Positions 1 through 7,866 of a stretch of 47,939 nt of DNA are shown here, piece by piece. The stretch's first letter is position 1, and the number at the start of each line of letters is the position of its first letter. Under the pieces are notes generated by a model. The model was not told where the DNA came from. It made no database searches and saw nothing but the letters and a program-made list of their open reading frames with translations. A program made the position numbers and the translations under genes. The stretch lies in NCBI RefSeq assembly GCF_017921975.2, contig NZ_JAGEMO020000028.1, positions 1 through 47,939 on the forward strand. The letters are read 5' to 3'. The DNA is from Hymenobacter terricola (GTDB lineage: Bacteria; Bacteroidota; Bacteroidia; Cytophagales; Hymenobacteraceae).

Positions 1-673
1 CTGGGGCCGCATGAGCTACATCGACTACAAGCGCAAAACTGAGTTCGGCCAGGCTGAATACACGGCCATCGACGATTATTGCCGCGCCCTGGGCATCGAT
101 TGGTTTGCCTCGTGCTGGGACGAGCCGTCGGTTGATTTCATGGAGCAATTTGCGCCCGTGCTGTACAAGATGGCCTCCGCCTCCCTCACCGACAAGCCGC
201 TGCTGGACCGCGTGCGCGCCACCGGCCGCCCGCTCATGCTGAGCACCGGCATGAGCACGCTGGACGAAATCACGCAGGCCGTGAAATGGGTTGGGCTGGA
301 TAAGCTGATGGTGGCGCACTCCACCTCCTCCTACCCCTGCCCGCCCGCCGAGTTGAACCTGCGCATGGTGCCCGCCCTGCAAGCCATGTTCCCGAACACG
401 CCCATCGGCTACTCGGGCCACGAAACCGGGCTGGCCACCACCGTGGCCGCCGTCACGCTGGGCGCCTGCTTCGTGGAGCGCCACTTCACCCTGGACCGCG
501 CCATGTGGGGCTCCGACCACGCCGCCTCCGTAGAGCCCGGCGGCATGGCCAAGCTCGTGCGCGACATCCGCGACGTGGAAGAAGCCCTCGGCGATGGCGT
601 GAAAGTGGTGTACGACTCCGAGCTGGAGCCCCGCCGCCGCCTGCGCCGCGAGCTGACGCCGAACAACGGCTAA
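1..673 (+). CDS. NeuB-like N-acetylneuraminate synthase, 5'-truncated by the window edge
   Basis: The frame is open to the left edge (WGR precedes MSYIDYK), so the N-terminus lies outside the window. The visible part matches the C-terminal half of the NeuB TIM barrel. It has the EFG segment, FASCWDEPSVDFM, YKMASASLTDKPLL, STGMSTLDEI, HSTSSYPCPP, YSGHETG, and the ending FVERHFTLDRAMWGSDHAAS that is nearly diagnostic for the family. NeuB enzymes condense an N-acetylhexosamine with phosphoenolpyruvate in the cytoplasm to make sialic acid-like nonulosonic acids for surface glycans. The protein stops soon after the barrel (RRRLRRELTPNNG), so the C-terminal SAF domain of classical NeuB is absent, as in the short versions of the family. 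It is unrelated to the sugar-catabolic genes that follow. Substrate identity cannot be read from the sequence. Confidence 0.9.
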   Translation, partial: WGRMSYIDYKRKTEFGQAEYTAIDDYCRALGIDWFASCWDEPSVDFMEQFAPVLYKMASASLTDKPLLDRVRATGRPLMLSTGMSTLDEITQAVKWVGLDKLMVAHSTSSYPCPPAELNLRMVPALQAMFPNTPIGYSGHETGLATTVAAVTLGACFVERHFTLDRAMWGSDHAASVEPGGMAKLVRDIRDVEEALGDGVKVVYDSELEPRRRLRRELTPNNG

Positions 674-703
674 GGCGTTCGGGTTGGAACTCTTGAACAG
701 ACT

Positions 704-804
704 CAGAACGTCATGCTGAGCGAAGTCGAAGCATCTCTACCGCAGCAGTAAATCAATTACTTGCGTGGTAGAGATGCTTCGACTTCGCTCAGCATGACGT
801 TCTG
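704..804. repeat. Intergenic palindrome, family P, copy 1
   Basis: This is a near-perfect inverted repeat of about 101 nt. The left arm runs CAGAACGTCATGCTGAGCG and onward and is mirrored by CGCTCAGCATGACGTTCTG. A second inner palindrome around TAAATCAATTA sits at its centre. It lies between neuB and the desaturase gene. Related copies occur throughout the window, always between genes. Confidence 0.9.
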
Positions 805-828
805 TTAACATCAACTTCTGCCAAAGCC

Positions 829-1830
829 ATGCAACACGTCGAAATCATCACCACGGCCATTCTGCTGAGTTGGGTAGCCGTGGTCATCACGCTGGAGCGG
901 TTTTTTCCGTACCGCAAGGGGCTGCCGTTTTTTCGGGAGGGCTTCTGGACGGATTTGGTGCTGTATACTTTCGTGCAGAGCTACGCGCTGAAAATCATCA
1001 TTTTCGACTACATCATTCTGCCGCTCGACCACCATTTCGGGTTCTCGAAGCTGCATTTTGTGACGGGCTGGCCAGTGTGGGTGCAGGTGCTGTTTTTCGT
1101 GGTTACGCACGACTTTTACATCTACTGGTTTCACCGGTTTCAGCACAACAGCCCGCTGTTCTGGCGCACGCACGAGGCGCACCACTCGGGCAAGCAGGTG
1201 GACTGGCTGGCGGGCTCCCGCTCGCACGCGCTGGAAATCATCATCAACCAAACCATTGAGTTTGCGCCCATCGTCCTGCTCGGGGCCGACCCCATGGTGG
1301 TGCCCATCAAGGCTTGTATTGATGCCGTGTGGGGCATCTGGATTCACTGTAACATCGACGTAAAATCGGGCTGGCTGCAATACATTATCAACGGTCCCGA
1401 GATGCACCTCTGGCACCACGCCGACCACGAGGAGGTGTTCTACGCCAACTTTTCGACCAAATTTGCCTTCTGGGACTGGATATTTGGCACCGCCTACCGG
1501 CCCGACCACAAGCCGCTGAAATGGGGCCTGCCCTACGCTTTCCCGAAGGATTATTTCAGCCAGCACGTCTTTTCCGTGGCGCGCTTCGACGAAGAAGACC
1601 TGGCCCGGCGGTCGTCGCTGTTTCGGGCTTACCACGGCGTACGTTTCCGCTTGCTCACGAGGCTGGCCAAGCGGGTGCCGGCGTTGCGCCCGCTGCAGGG
1701 CTGGCCCGTGCCCGAACCATACGCCGACACCATTCCGGCCCAGCGTCCAGGTGGTAATTTTGTGGTGACACCCGCGCCATCTGACGCGCCGGAAACCTCC
1801 CTTACGCCCACCGCTGCTTCGTCCCGTTGA
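829..1830 (+). CDS. Fatty acid hydroxylase / sterol desaturase family membrane protein
   Basis: This 333-residue protein has hydrophobic stretches near residues 5-25, 40-60 and 75-100. It carries the histidine clusters of the membrane di-iron oxygenase superfamily: HDFYIYWFHRFQH, HEAHH, and HLWHHADHEE near residues 190-200. Members of the family hydroxylate or desaturate lipid substrates using O2 at a di-iron centre bound by these histidines. The tail after about residue 300 is Pro/Ala/Thr-rich and probably disordered. Its stop codon overlaps the start of the next gene (TTGA), which suggests translational coupling. The lipid substrate is unknown; in Bacteroidota such enzymes may act on carotenoids, ornithine lipids or fatty acids. 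Confidence 0.85.
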   Translation: MQHVEIITTAILLSWVAVVITLERFFPYRKGLPFFREGFWTDLVLYTFVQSYALKIIIFDYIILPLDHHFGFSKLHFVTGWPVWVQVLFFVVTHDFYIYWFHRFQHNSPLFWRTHEAHHSGKQVDWLAGSRSHALEIIINQTIEFAPIVLLGADPMVVPIKACIDAVWGIWIHCNIDVKSGWLQYIINGPEMHLWHHADHEEVFYANFSTKFAFWDWIFGTAYRPDHKPLKWGLPYAFPKDYFSQHVFSVARFDEEDLARRSSLFRAYHGVRFRLLTRLAKRVPALRPLQGWPVPEPYADTIPAQRPGGNFVVTPAPSDAPETSLTPTAASSR

Positions 1831-2198
1831 TAAATCCCTGGTTTTCCCTGTTTCTGGCCTCTTTCATGGAGGTTTGCTGGACGTATAGCCTCAAGGCCCT
1901 CAACATGCAGCGCATCAAGGATGTGGCGTGGCTGCATACCTTCTCGCAACCCACGCTGCTGCTGCCGGTTCTGCCGCTGCTGGCCTACGTAGCATTCGGC
2001 CTGGCCAATGTGCTGTTTTTGTCGCAGGCCATGCGCACTATTCCCACCGCCACGGCCTATTCGTCCTGGATGGCGCTGGCCGTGGTCGGCATCAAGCTCG
2101 TAGATGTGCTCTACCTCAAGCAGCCGTTTTCGTGGATGAGCGTGTTTTACACCAGCCTGATTATCGTGGGCGTGCTGGGTCTGCGGCGGCTGGAATAA
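1827..2198 (+). CDS. SMR/DMT-type small multidrug transporter
   Basis: This 123-residue protein has four predicted membrane helices and the layout of small multidrug resistance (EmrE-like) transporters. The glutamate of helix 1 that binds proton and drug is present at E15 (FLASFMEVCWTY). Helix 3 contains TAYSSWMALAVVGIK, which resembles the family AYAxWxGxG region. The start is a TTG overlapping the previous stop codon. The ATG at 1866 would remove the first helix up to the essential glutamate, so the TTG start is preferred. SMR proteins work as dimers and export cationic drugs or guanidinium-like compounds. The substrate here is unknown. Confidence 0.78.
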   Translation: MINPWFSLFLASFMEVCWTYSLKALNMQRIKDVAWLHTFSQPTLLLPVLPLLAYVAFGLANVLFLSQAMRTIPTATAYSSWMALAVVGIKLVDVLYLKQPFSWMSVFYTSLIIVGVLGLRRLE

Positions 2199-2487
2199 CG
2201 CATTTCAACCTGCTTTAGCAGCATCGGGAGTTCGCTGTTGGCAGGTCCACAGCAACCTTGCAATGCGCTTTCTTTCGGGTTTCTCTGCGGCGGCTTGCTG
2301 CTCCTGCCGCCATTGGGCCGGGCTTTGGCTAGGCTAAGCAGGTAGCCGATTATGGTAGCGCTTTCAGGCAAGTTCATCTTCGGCTGAAGAAAAATTAATC
2401 TGCGCCTCAGGCGGCCTTCAGGAGGGGACGGGACCTTTGGGACAAGCAAACGGAACAAACCGCTTGTGCTCCATCCTCTTATTTAAT
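2199..2487. other. Intergenic stretch without a recognisable gene
   Basis: There are 289 bases between the SMR gene and the next start. It holds a small GGCGGC/GCCGCC hairpin near 2289-2311 with no T-tract. Near 2419 is an isolated CAGGA-N5-CGGGA sequence that lacks the downstream -7 element at the expected distance. No coding pattern was seen. A weak promoter for the following gene probably lies near 2430-2480. Confidence 0.4.
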
Positions 2488-3351
2488 ATGAGCAAGTTCC
2501 CAAAAACCAGCATTGCCGCTTTAGTGGCCCTGCTCCTGGCCGGCACGGTGGCCCAGGCCCAGCAAACTACCACCCCTACCACCAAGACCAAGGTTAAAAC
2601 CAAAGCTGCCCGCTCAACCGACGTAGCCGCCACCCCGCCTACCGGCGAGCTGCCCGCCCCGCCCGCCGATGGCCCGCGCCCACCCCGCCCCGGCGATGGC
2701 CCGGATGGTCCTGGCCGGCGCGGCGACCACCGGGGCGTTAATGGTGGCCCCGGTCGCCCGGATGGGCCACGCAAAGGCCGGGGCCATGTGCAGGCCCTCA
2801 CCGATTTCAGCGGTACTCTTACTGCCTTCACGGCCGACAACGAGGACAAGCTCTACGACGGCTTCTCGCTGAAAACCAGCACCGGAACCGAAACCGTGCG
2901 CTTCCCCCGCCACCTCGCCCAAAGCCTGATGGCCGCCGCCAAAGCCGGCAGCACCGTCACGGTTACCGGCTTCCGCGACAGCCGCCCCGGCGGCACCAGC
3001 GCCCTGCATTTGGTGAGCCTCACCGCCGGCGGGCAAACCGTGCACGACCAGCGCCCCGCCCGCCCCACCACCCCACCCACCGAGGAAGCCACCACCGTGC
3101 GCGGCACCGTGCGCAGCCTCAGCCAGGACCCGCGGGGCCGTACCAGCGGCGTGGTCGTGAGCGACGGGACCCTGCTGCACCTGCCCCCCGCCGCCGCCGA
3201 GCAGCTCGCCGAAAAGCTGAAAGCAGGGGCCACGGTGGCCGCTACCGGTACGCTGCGCACCGTGCATCCCGGCGAAGTGGCCGCCCAGCCCGTCCGCTCC
3301 CTGCGCGTCGAAACCATCACCCTCGACGGCGTGCAGTTTCTGGTGCACTAG
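2488..3351 (+). CDS. Secreted protein with Pro/Gly-rich linker and two OB-like repeats
   Basis: This 287-residue protein of unknown function begins with a clear signal peptide (MSKFPKTSIAALVALLLAGTVAQAQ). The ATG at 2488 is chosen over an upstream TTG because it places this signal at the N-terminus. Residues 30-100 are Pro, Gly, Asp and Arg-rich and probably disordered. Two related segments of about 75 residues follow. Each has the order G-T-hydrophobic-x-F/L, then D(G)xxLHLP or RFP, then A-x-x-L...LKAGATVxxTG, then a closing beta strand. This looks like tandem small beta barrels of OB type, common in periplasmic Bacteroidota proteins. The protein precedes a two-component system but is separated from it by a strong terminator. 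Confidence 0.6.
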   Translation: MSKFPKTSIAALVALLLAGTVAQAQQTTTPTTKTKVKTKAARSTDVAATPPTGELPAPPADGPRPPRPGDGPDGPGRRGDHRGVNGGPGRPDGPRKGRGHVQALTDFSGTLTAFTADNEDKLYDGFSLKTSTGTETVRFPRHLAQSLMAAAKAGSTVTVTGFRDSRPGGTSALHLVSLTAGGQTVHDQRPARPTTPPTEEATTVRGTVRSLSQDPRGRTSGVVVSDGTLLHLPPAAAEQLAEKLKAGATVAATGTLRTVHPGEVAAQPVRSLRVETITLDGVQFLVH

Positions 3352-3437
3352 GTTTAGTTAAAAGTGAAGAGGTAAAAATGCAGGTTCCTTTTAACTCCTC
3401 ACTTTTACCTTTTAACCCTTTTAACTGCCCAATATCC

Positions 3438-3474
3438 GCCGGCTCCCGACCTTGTGGTGGGGAGCCGGCCTTTT
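3438..3474 (+). terminator. Rho-independent terminator
   Basis: A perfect 10-bp stem GCCGGCTCCC / GGGAGCCGGC (3438-3447 and 3460-3469) is followed by CTTTT. It ends transcription of the secreted-protein gene and stands 44 nt before the response regulator start. Just before it, 3355-3420 hold a loose AT-rich inverted repeat built on AAAGTGAGGAGTT. Confidence 0.75.
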
Positions 3475-3517
3475 GCGTGGGGGTTCCGTTTACTCATTTT
3501 CAACTTCCCCTTTTCAG

Positions 3518-4210
3518 ATGCGCATTCTGGTAATCGAAGATGAAGCGCGACTGGCCGGGTTTGTGCGGCAGGGCCTGGCGCAGGCCGGCCACGTCGCCGA
3601 CGTAGCCGACAACGGCGCCACCGGTCTCGAAATGGCCGCTACCATGTCCTACGACGCCATTCTGCTCGATTTGATGCTGCCCGGCCAGAACGGGTTCGAC
3701 GTGTTGCGCAACCTGCGCGAGTTCGGCCTGCACACGCCGGTCATCATCGTGAGCGCGCTTAGCGGCACCGAGCACGTCATTCGGGGACTTGATGCCGGAG
3801 CGGTAGACTACCTGCGCAAGCCCTTTGAGTTTGACGAGCTGCTGGCCCGCCTGCGCATTCTGCAGCGCAAAGCCGCCACATCCGCCGGGGTCACCGTGCT
3901 GCAGCTGGCCGATTTGGAGCTGGACCTCGTGCAACGCCGCGTGACCCGCGCCGGCCAGCCCCTGAGCCTCACCAACCGCGAATTTGCGCTCCTGGAGCTG
4001 CTTTTGCGCAGTCCCAACCGCGTGGTCACCAAAACCCGCATCGCCGAGAAAGTGTGGGAAGTGGATTTCGACATGGGCTCGAATGTGATTGAGGTGCACC
4101 TTTCGCAGCTGCGCCGCAAAGTCGACCGCGCTTTTCCCGACTTGCCGCCGCTGCTCGAAACCGTTATCGGGCACGGCTACCGGCTGCACGACCCCGCTTC
4201 CGCCCGATGA
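3518..4210 (+). CDS. OmpR/PhoB-family response regulator
   Basis: This 230-residue protein has an N-terminal receiver domain (MRILVIEDEARLAGFVRQGL) with the acidic pair near E7/D8, phospho-acceptor D51 in LLDLMLPGQNG, and the switch lysine in LRKPFEF. A C-terminal winged helix of OmpR type follows (LTNREFALLELLLRSPNRVVTK; VIEVHLSQLRRKVD; IGHGYRL). It would bind DNA when phosphorylated by the kinase encoded next. The ATG at 3518 is used because it starts exactly at the receiver's first strand; an upstream extension would run through the terminator. The closest named family is the CusR/QseB/CopR type, but the signal is unknown. It overlaps the kinase gene by 4 nt (ATGA). Confidence 0.93.
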   Translation: MRILVIEDEARLAGFVRQGLAQAGHVADVADNGATGLEMAATMSYDAILLDLMLPGQNGFDVLRNLREFGLHTPVIIVSALSGTEHVIRGLDAGAVDYLRKPFEFDELLARLRILQRKAATSAGVTVLQLADLELDLVQRRVTRAGQPLSLTNREFALLELLLRSPNRVVTKTRIAEKVWEVDFDMGSNVIEVHLSQLRRKVDRAFPDLPPLLETVIGHGYRLHDPASAR

Positions 4211-5544
4211 AGGCGCTGCGGGGCCTGCGGGGGCAGCTGGCGCTGGTGTTTGCCCTTGTGTTCGGGGCGGTTACGCTGCTGGCCAGCTCCTACCAATACC
4301 GGCAGGTGGGCCGGGTGCTGCGCCGCAGCGACGACCAGCGCCTGCGCAACCGGGCCGCCAGCTTGCTCGAACAAATCGAGATTGAGCCCCACCCCATCGT
4401 GCCCCTGCCCGGCCGCGGCGAGCAGCTGCGCGTGGTAGTGGAGGAAGGCCCCGGCCAGCCGGCGCGGGAATTATTCCACTCTCCCGGCTTCGACGAAACC
4501 GCGGCCCAGGGCGCGGCACCCGGGCTGCGCGTAGCCGAAGTGGAGCGCGAGCAAATCAGCGAAACTGGCCAAACAATGCGCATTCGGCTGTGGCTGGGCC
4601 ACTCCGAAGCGCCCCTGGCCGCCGATTTGGTGCGGGTGCGGCAGGGGCTGTGGTGGGGCCTGGCGGGCAGCCTGCTGCTGGCCGCCGCGTTGGCCTGGGG
4701 CCTGGGCGGGCGGGTGCTGCGGCCGTTGCGACGCATCAGTCAGCAGGCCCGGCGCATAGGCAACGCACCGGGCGATGAGCGCCTGACCGAGCCCGCCACC
4801 GGCGACGAAGTGCAGGAGCTGGCCCGCGCCCTCAACCAGATGCTGGACCGCCTGCAAGCCGGTGCCCAGCTCCAGGACAACTTTCTGGCCGCCGCCGCGC
4901 ACGAGCTGCGCACGCCTCTGGCCGTGGTGCACGCCGGCCTGGCCGTGACGCGCCAGGACCCCGCCCTGCCCGCCCATCTGCGCGGCCCGCTCGGAATTCA
5001 GGCCGAAGAAATGCAGCGCCTCAGCCGCTTGGTGGACGATTTCCTGCTCGTGAGCCGGCTGCGCACCGATGCCCTGCCGCTCCAGCTGCGCCCGGTGCCG
5101 CTCGCTGAGCTGGCCCTCGGCGTGGCCGACCGGCTGCTGCCCCGCTTCCGGGCGGCGGGCCGGCCCCTGCACCTGGCCGTGGACGAGCAGGTGGCCGATT
5201 ACACCGTGGCCGGCGATGCCGACAAGCTCACTACCGTGCTGCTGAATCTGCTGGAAAACGCCCTGCGCCACGCCACGCCGGGGGCCGAAGTCAACCTGCG
5301 GCTGGGCCGCGAGCCAGCCACCGGCTGGCTATTCGCCGAAGTTGCCAACCCGGTGCAGCAGTCGCTGGGTGATTTAACCCGCCTCACCACCGCCTATTAC
5401 CAGGCCGATGTGCTAAGCGAAGGCGCGGGCCTCGGCCTCTGGCTCAGCAACCGCATTGCCGAGCTCCACGGCACACCCCTGGTGCTCACGGAAATCGAGG
5501 GGGTATTTACGGCCCGGCTCCGGCTGCGGCCAGCCACGGCTTAG
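4207..5544 (+). CDS. Sensor histidine kinase partner of the 3518 regulator
   Basis: This 445-residue protein has a first membrane helix at about residues 10-28, a periplasmic sensor of about 120 residues, and a second helix at about 148-170. A HAMP linker, a HisKA domain with the phospho-accepting H232 in AAAAHELRTPL, and a HATPase domain follow. The N box is LLNLLENALRHA and the G box is GAGLGLWLSNRIAELHG. It would autophosphorylate in response to an envelope signal and pass the phosphate to D51 of the regulator. The ATGA overlap with the regulator gene indicates one operon. The sensor region has no recognisable ligand-binding motif. Confidence 0.93.
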   Translation: MKALRGLRGQLALVFALVFGAVTLLASSYQYRQVGRVLRRSDDQRLRNRAASLLEQIEIEPHPIVPLPGRGEQLRVVVEEGPGQPARELFHSPGFDETAAQGAAPGLRVAEVEREQISETGQTMRIRLWLGHSEAPLAADLVRVRQGLWWGLAGSLLLAAALAWGLGGRVLRPLRRISQQARRIGNAPGDERLTEPATGDEVQELARALNQMLDRLQAGAQLQDNFLAAAAHELRTPLAVVHAGLAVTRQDPALPAHLRGPLGIQAEEMQRLSRLVDDFLLVSRLRTDALPLQLRPVPLAELALGVADRLLPRFRAAGRPLHLAVDEQVADYTVAGDADKLTTVLLNLLENALRHATPGAEVNLRLGREPATGWLFAEVANPVQQSLGDLTRLTTAYYQADVLSEGAGLGLWLSNRIAELHGTPLVLTEIEGVFTARLRLRPATA

Positions 5545-5599
5545 AACTGCTTGGGATTTTTTGGAAAGAGTTTTAAAGGGAGAAGCGTGTCTTAAGGGG

Positions 5600-5643
5600 C
5601 CGTAGAGTACAGGAAGGTTCGCGTTGCGGTTGGGGAGTTCTTG
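5600..5643 (+). promoter_or_regulatory. Composite CAGGA element (site D) before the deacetylase/PL22 operon
   Basis: The second half-site CAGGAAGGTT starts at 5610 and the first half-site is degenerate (CCGTA at 5600). A -7-like TTCTTG ends at 5643, 34 nt from the first base of the second half-site. The GTG start of the deacetylase is 33 nt further on. Seven other sites in the window share this layout. Confidence 0.5.
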
Positions 5644-5675
5644 CGGGGCGATTCACCCATTCCCACCCAACACCC

Positions 5676-6482
5676 GTGGCCTTACCTGCTGGCTTTCGAC
5701 CGGTTTTGTTGCTGACCCTTTGGTGGTTGGGCTCTGCCGACGTGGCCCACGCCCAGGTGCTGCGCCGGCCGGTGCCGGATAAGCTCGTCGTCCTCACCTT
5801 CGATGATGCGGCCGTGAGCCACGCCACCTACGTGGCCCCGCTGCTGAAGAAATACGGGTTCGGCGGCACGTTTTTCGTGTGCGAGTTCCGCGAACCGCCG
5901 TTTGCGGATAAGACGAAGTACATGACCTGGGCCCAGATTCAGGGCCTGCACCAGCAGGGATTTGAGGTAGCCAGCCACACGCTCACCCACCAGCACGTCA
6001 ACAAGATGAGCCGGGCGCAGCTGGGCGCCGAGTTGGATTCCATTGAAGCGCGCTGCCGGGCCTGGCGCATTCCGCGGCCCACCACCTTCGCCTATCCCGG
6101 CTACGATACTGCGCCCCCGGCCACCGCGCTGCTGCCGGAGCGCGGCTACGTTTTCGCCCGCGCCGGCGGCGGCCGCGCCTACGCCCCCGCCCAGGACCAC
6201 CCCATGCTGCTGCCAAGCTTCAGCATCTCGGGCCCCGATACGGCGAAGGTGTTCAACGCCATCCGGCAGGCGCGCGATGGCCGCATCGTGATACTGACCG
6301 TGCACGGCGTGCCCGACGTGGCCCACGACTGGGTGACGACGCCGCCCGCGCTGTTCGAGCAATACCTGCGCTACCTGCACGACCACCAGTATAAGGTCAT
6401 CGCCCTGCGCGATTTGGCCCGCTACGTGAATGTGCCCGAAGCCCTGCGCACCCTCCGGCCTCGCTACGAAAACCTGAAATAA
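5676..6482 (+). CDS. NodB-type polysaccharide deacetylase, secreted
   Basis: This 268-residue protein has an N-terminal signal peptide (FRPVLLLTLWWLGSADVAHAQ) and a NodB homology domain. The metal and catalytic motifs are visible: TFDD near residue 48, SHTLTHQHVN (H-x3-H metal ligands), FAYPGYD, and the late ILTVHGVPD histidine. Carbohydrate esterase family 4 enzymes remove N- or O-acetyl groups from polysaccharides with a divalent metal. It stands at the head of a pectin operon and has the shared regulatory element upstream, so an acetylated pectic or hemicellulosic substrate is more likely than peptidoglycan; this is inference. The GTG start at 5676 is chosen because it gives a complete signal peptide. 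The PL22 gene follows after 27 nt. Confidence 0.82.
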   Translation: MALPAGFRPVLLLTLWWLGSADVAHAQVLRRPVPDKLVVLTFDDAAVSHATYVAPLLKKYGFGGTFFVCEFREPPFADKTKYMTWAQIQGLHQQGFEVASHTLTHQHVNKMSRAQLGAELDSIEARCRAWRIPRPTTFAYPGYDTAPPATALLPERGYVFARAGGGRAYAPAQDHPMLLPSFSISGPDTAKVFNAIRQARDGRIVILTVHGVPDVAHDWVTTPPALFEQYLRYLHDHQYKVIALRDLARYVNVPEALRTLRPRYENLK

Positions 6483-6509
6483 ATCTCCTGTCCCACTTCA
6501 TCCCCACCC

Positions 6510-7739
6510 ATGAAAACCAACACTTTTTTAGCCGCCTTCAGCGGTTTACTGCTGCTGAGTTTCGGCAGCCACGCCCAAACCAAGATGGCCACCGGCAGCC
6601 AGAAGCCCATGCCCGCCGCCGAGTGGATTGACGCCGACACGGGCCACAAAGTGGTGCGCCTGACGCAGCCGGATGGCGACAACGGCAGCTTTTACTTTCA
6701 CAACAACCCGTTTCTGAAAGGCAAGGGCAGCGAGGGCGACCTGATGGTGATTTACCACTCCGACGCCCAGGGCCACCAGCTGCGCCTGGTGAACCTGAAA
6801 ACCCGCCGCACGGAGCCGTTGACGCGCTACTTCAAGCAGGTGAAGGGCGAGATTGTGGGCCGCAAGCGCCGCGAAGTATTTTACCAGGTGCAGGATACGG
6901 TGTTCGCTACCCAGGTCGATACCAAAAAGACGCGGCGCGTGTTCGTGTTCCCAGCTGATTTTAAGGCCGACATTACTTCGCTGAATGCCGACGAAACCCA
7001 GCTCGGCGGGGCCTGGGGCAGCGACGCGGAAAAGGAGATTTACCGCCAGTACCCGGCCAAGAGCGACTTTTTTACCCGCATCTACGAGGCCAAGCTGCCG
7101 CGCACGCTCTTCGTGGTGAGCACCGATGGCAAGGGCCAGCTCAGCAAGTTGTTCACGGATAATGCCTGGCTTAACCACGTCCAGTTTTCGCCCACCGACC
7201 CCGATTTGCTGATGTTTTGCCACGAGGGGCCCTGGGGCAGGGTGGACCGCATCTGGCACATCAACACCAAAACCAAGGCGGTGCAGCTGGTGCACAAGCG
7301 CACGGTGGACGGCGAAATCGCGGGCCACGAGTTTTTCAGCCCCGATGGCAAAACCATTTGGTTCGATATGCAGAAGCCCCGCAGCGTGACCTTCTACCTG
7401 GGCGGCACCGACGTGAAAACCGGCCAGGAACGCGCCTACCAGATGGAGCGCAACGACTGGTCCATTCACTTCAACGTCTCGCCCGACCAAAAGCTCTTTG
7501 CCGGCGATGGCGGCGACGCCGGCCAGGTAGCCAAAGCCCCGGATGGCATGTGGATTAACCTCTTTCGGCCCGAAGGCGATAAATTCCGCACCGAGCGCCT
7601 GGTAAACATGAAAACCCACGGCTACAAGCTGGAGCCCAACGTCCACTTCTCACCCGACGGGAAATGGATAGTATTCCGGGCCAATTTTGAAGGCCAGGAG
7701 CAGGTGTATGCGGTGGAAATCGCGAAAGCGGCGTCGTGA
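6510..7739 (+). CDS. ogl: Oligogalacturonate lyase, PL22
   Basis: This 409-residue protein has a signal peptide (MKTNTFLAAFSGLLLLSFGSHAQ) and a beta-propeller typical of polysaccharide lyase family 22. Recognisable segments are NHVQFSPTDPDLLMFCHEG, GEIAGHEFFSPDGKTIWFD, IHFNVSPDQKLFAGDGGD and EPNVHFSPDGKWIVFRAN. These hold the histidines that bind the manganese ion in the family. The enzyme splits short oligogalacturonides, releasing unsaturated galacturonate units for the 5-keto-4-deoxyuronate route. Its genes for the following steps (KduI, KduD, KdgK) are not in this window. The signal peptide places it in the periplasm, whereas some homologues are cytoplasmic. Confidence 0.9.
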   Translation: MKTNTFLAAFSGLLLLSFGSHAQTKMATGSQKPMPAAEWIDADTGHKVVRLTQPDGDNGSFYFHNNPFLKGKGSEGDLMVIYHSDAQGHQLRLVNLKTRRTEPLTRYFKQVKGEIVGRKRREVFYQVQDTVFATQVDTKKTRRVFVFPADFKADITSLNADETQLGGAWGSDAEKEIYRQYPAKSDFFTRIYEAKLPRTLFVVSTDGKGQLSKLFTDNAWLNHVQFSPTDPDLLMFCHEGPWGRVDRIWHINTKTKAVQLVHKRTVDGEIAGHEFFSPDGKTIWFDMQKPRSVTFYLGGTDVKTGQERAYQMERNDWSIHFNVSPDQKLFAGDGGDAGQVAKAPDGMWINLFRPEGDKFRTERLVNMKTHGYKLEPNVHFSPDGKWIVFRANFEGQEQVYAVEIAKAAS

Positions 7740-7741
7740 AA

Positions 7742-7851
7742 CATCATGCAGAGCGCAGCGAAGCATCTCGCGTGCGGTAGTAACTCAATCGTGAAAACGT
7801 CCCTGATTAGTAATAGCACGCGAGATGCTTCGCTGCGCTCTGCATGACGTT
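7742..7851. repeat. Intergenic palindrome, family P, copy 2
   Basis: The inverted repeat has arms ATCATGCAGAGCGCAGCGAA and TTCGCTGCGCTCTGCATGA, with an inner part around GTAACTCAATCG. It separates PL22 from GH105. The right arm happens to read in frame into the GH105 gene as MLRCALHD. Confidence 0.88.
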
Positions 7852-7866
7852 CCAGTTTCCCACCCC

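Noticed and set aside
704..804. Palindrome as a bidirectional terminator
   Set aside because: It lacks T-runs at either end and is far longer than a terminator; copies also occur inside operons between co-directional genes.
2418..2440. CAGGA-N5-CGGGA resembling the shared regulatory element
   Set aside because: No TTTG element ends about 35 nt from the first base of the second half-site, and the gene has no link to pectin. It was considered a chance match.
6484..6497. ACAGGAGATTT on the minus strand between deacetylase and PL22
   Set aside because: Only one half-site, on the wrong strand for both neighbours, and inside a 27-nt gap of an operon.
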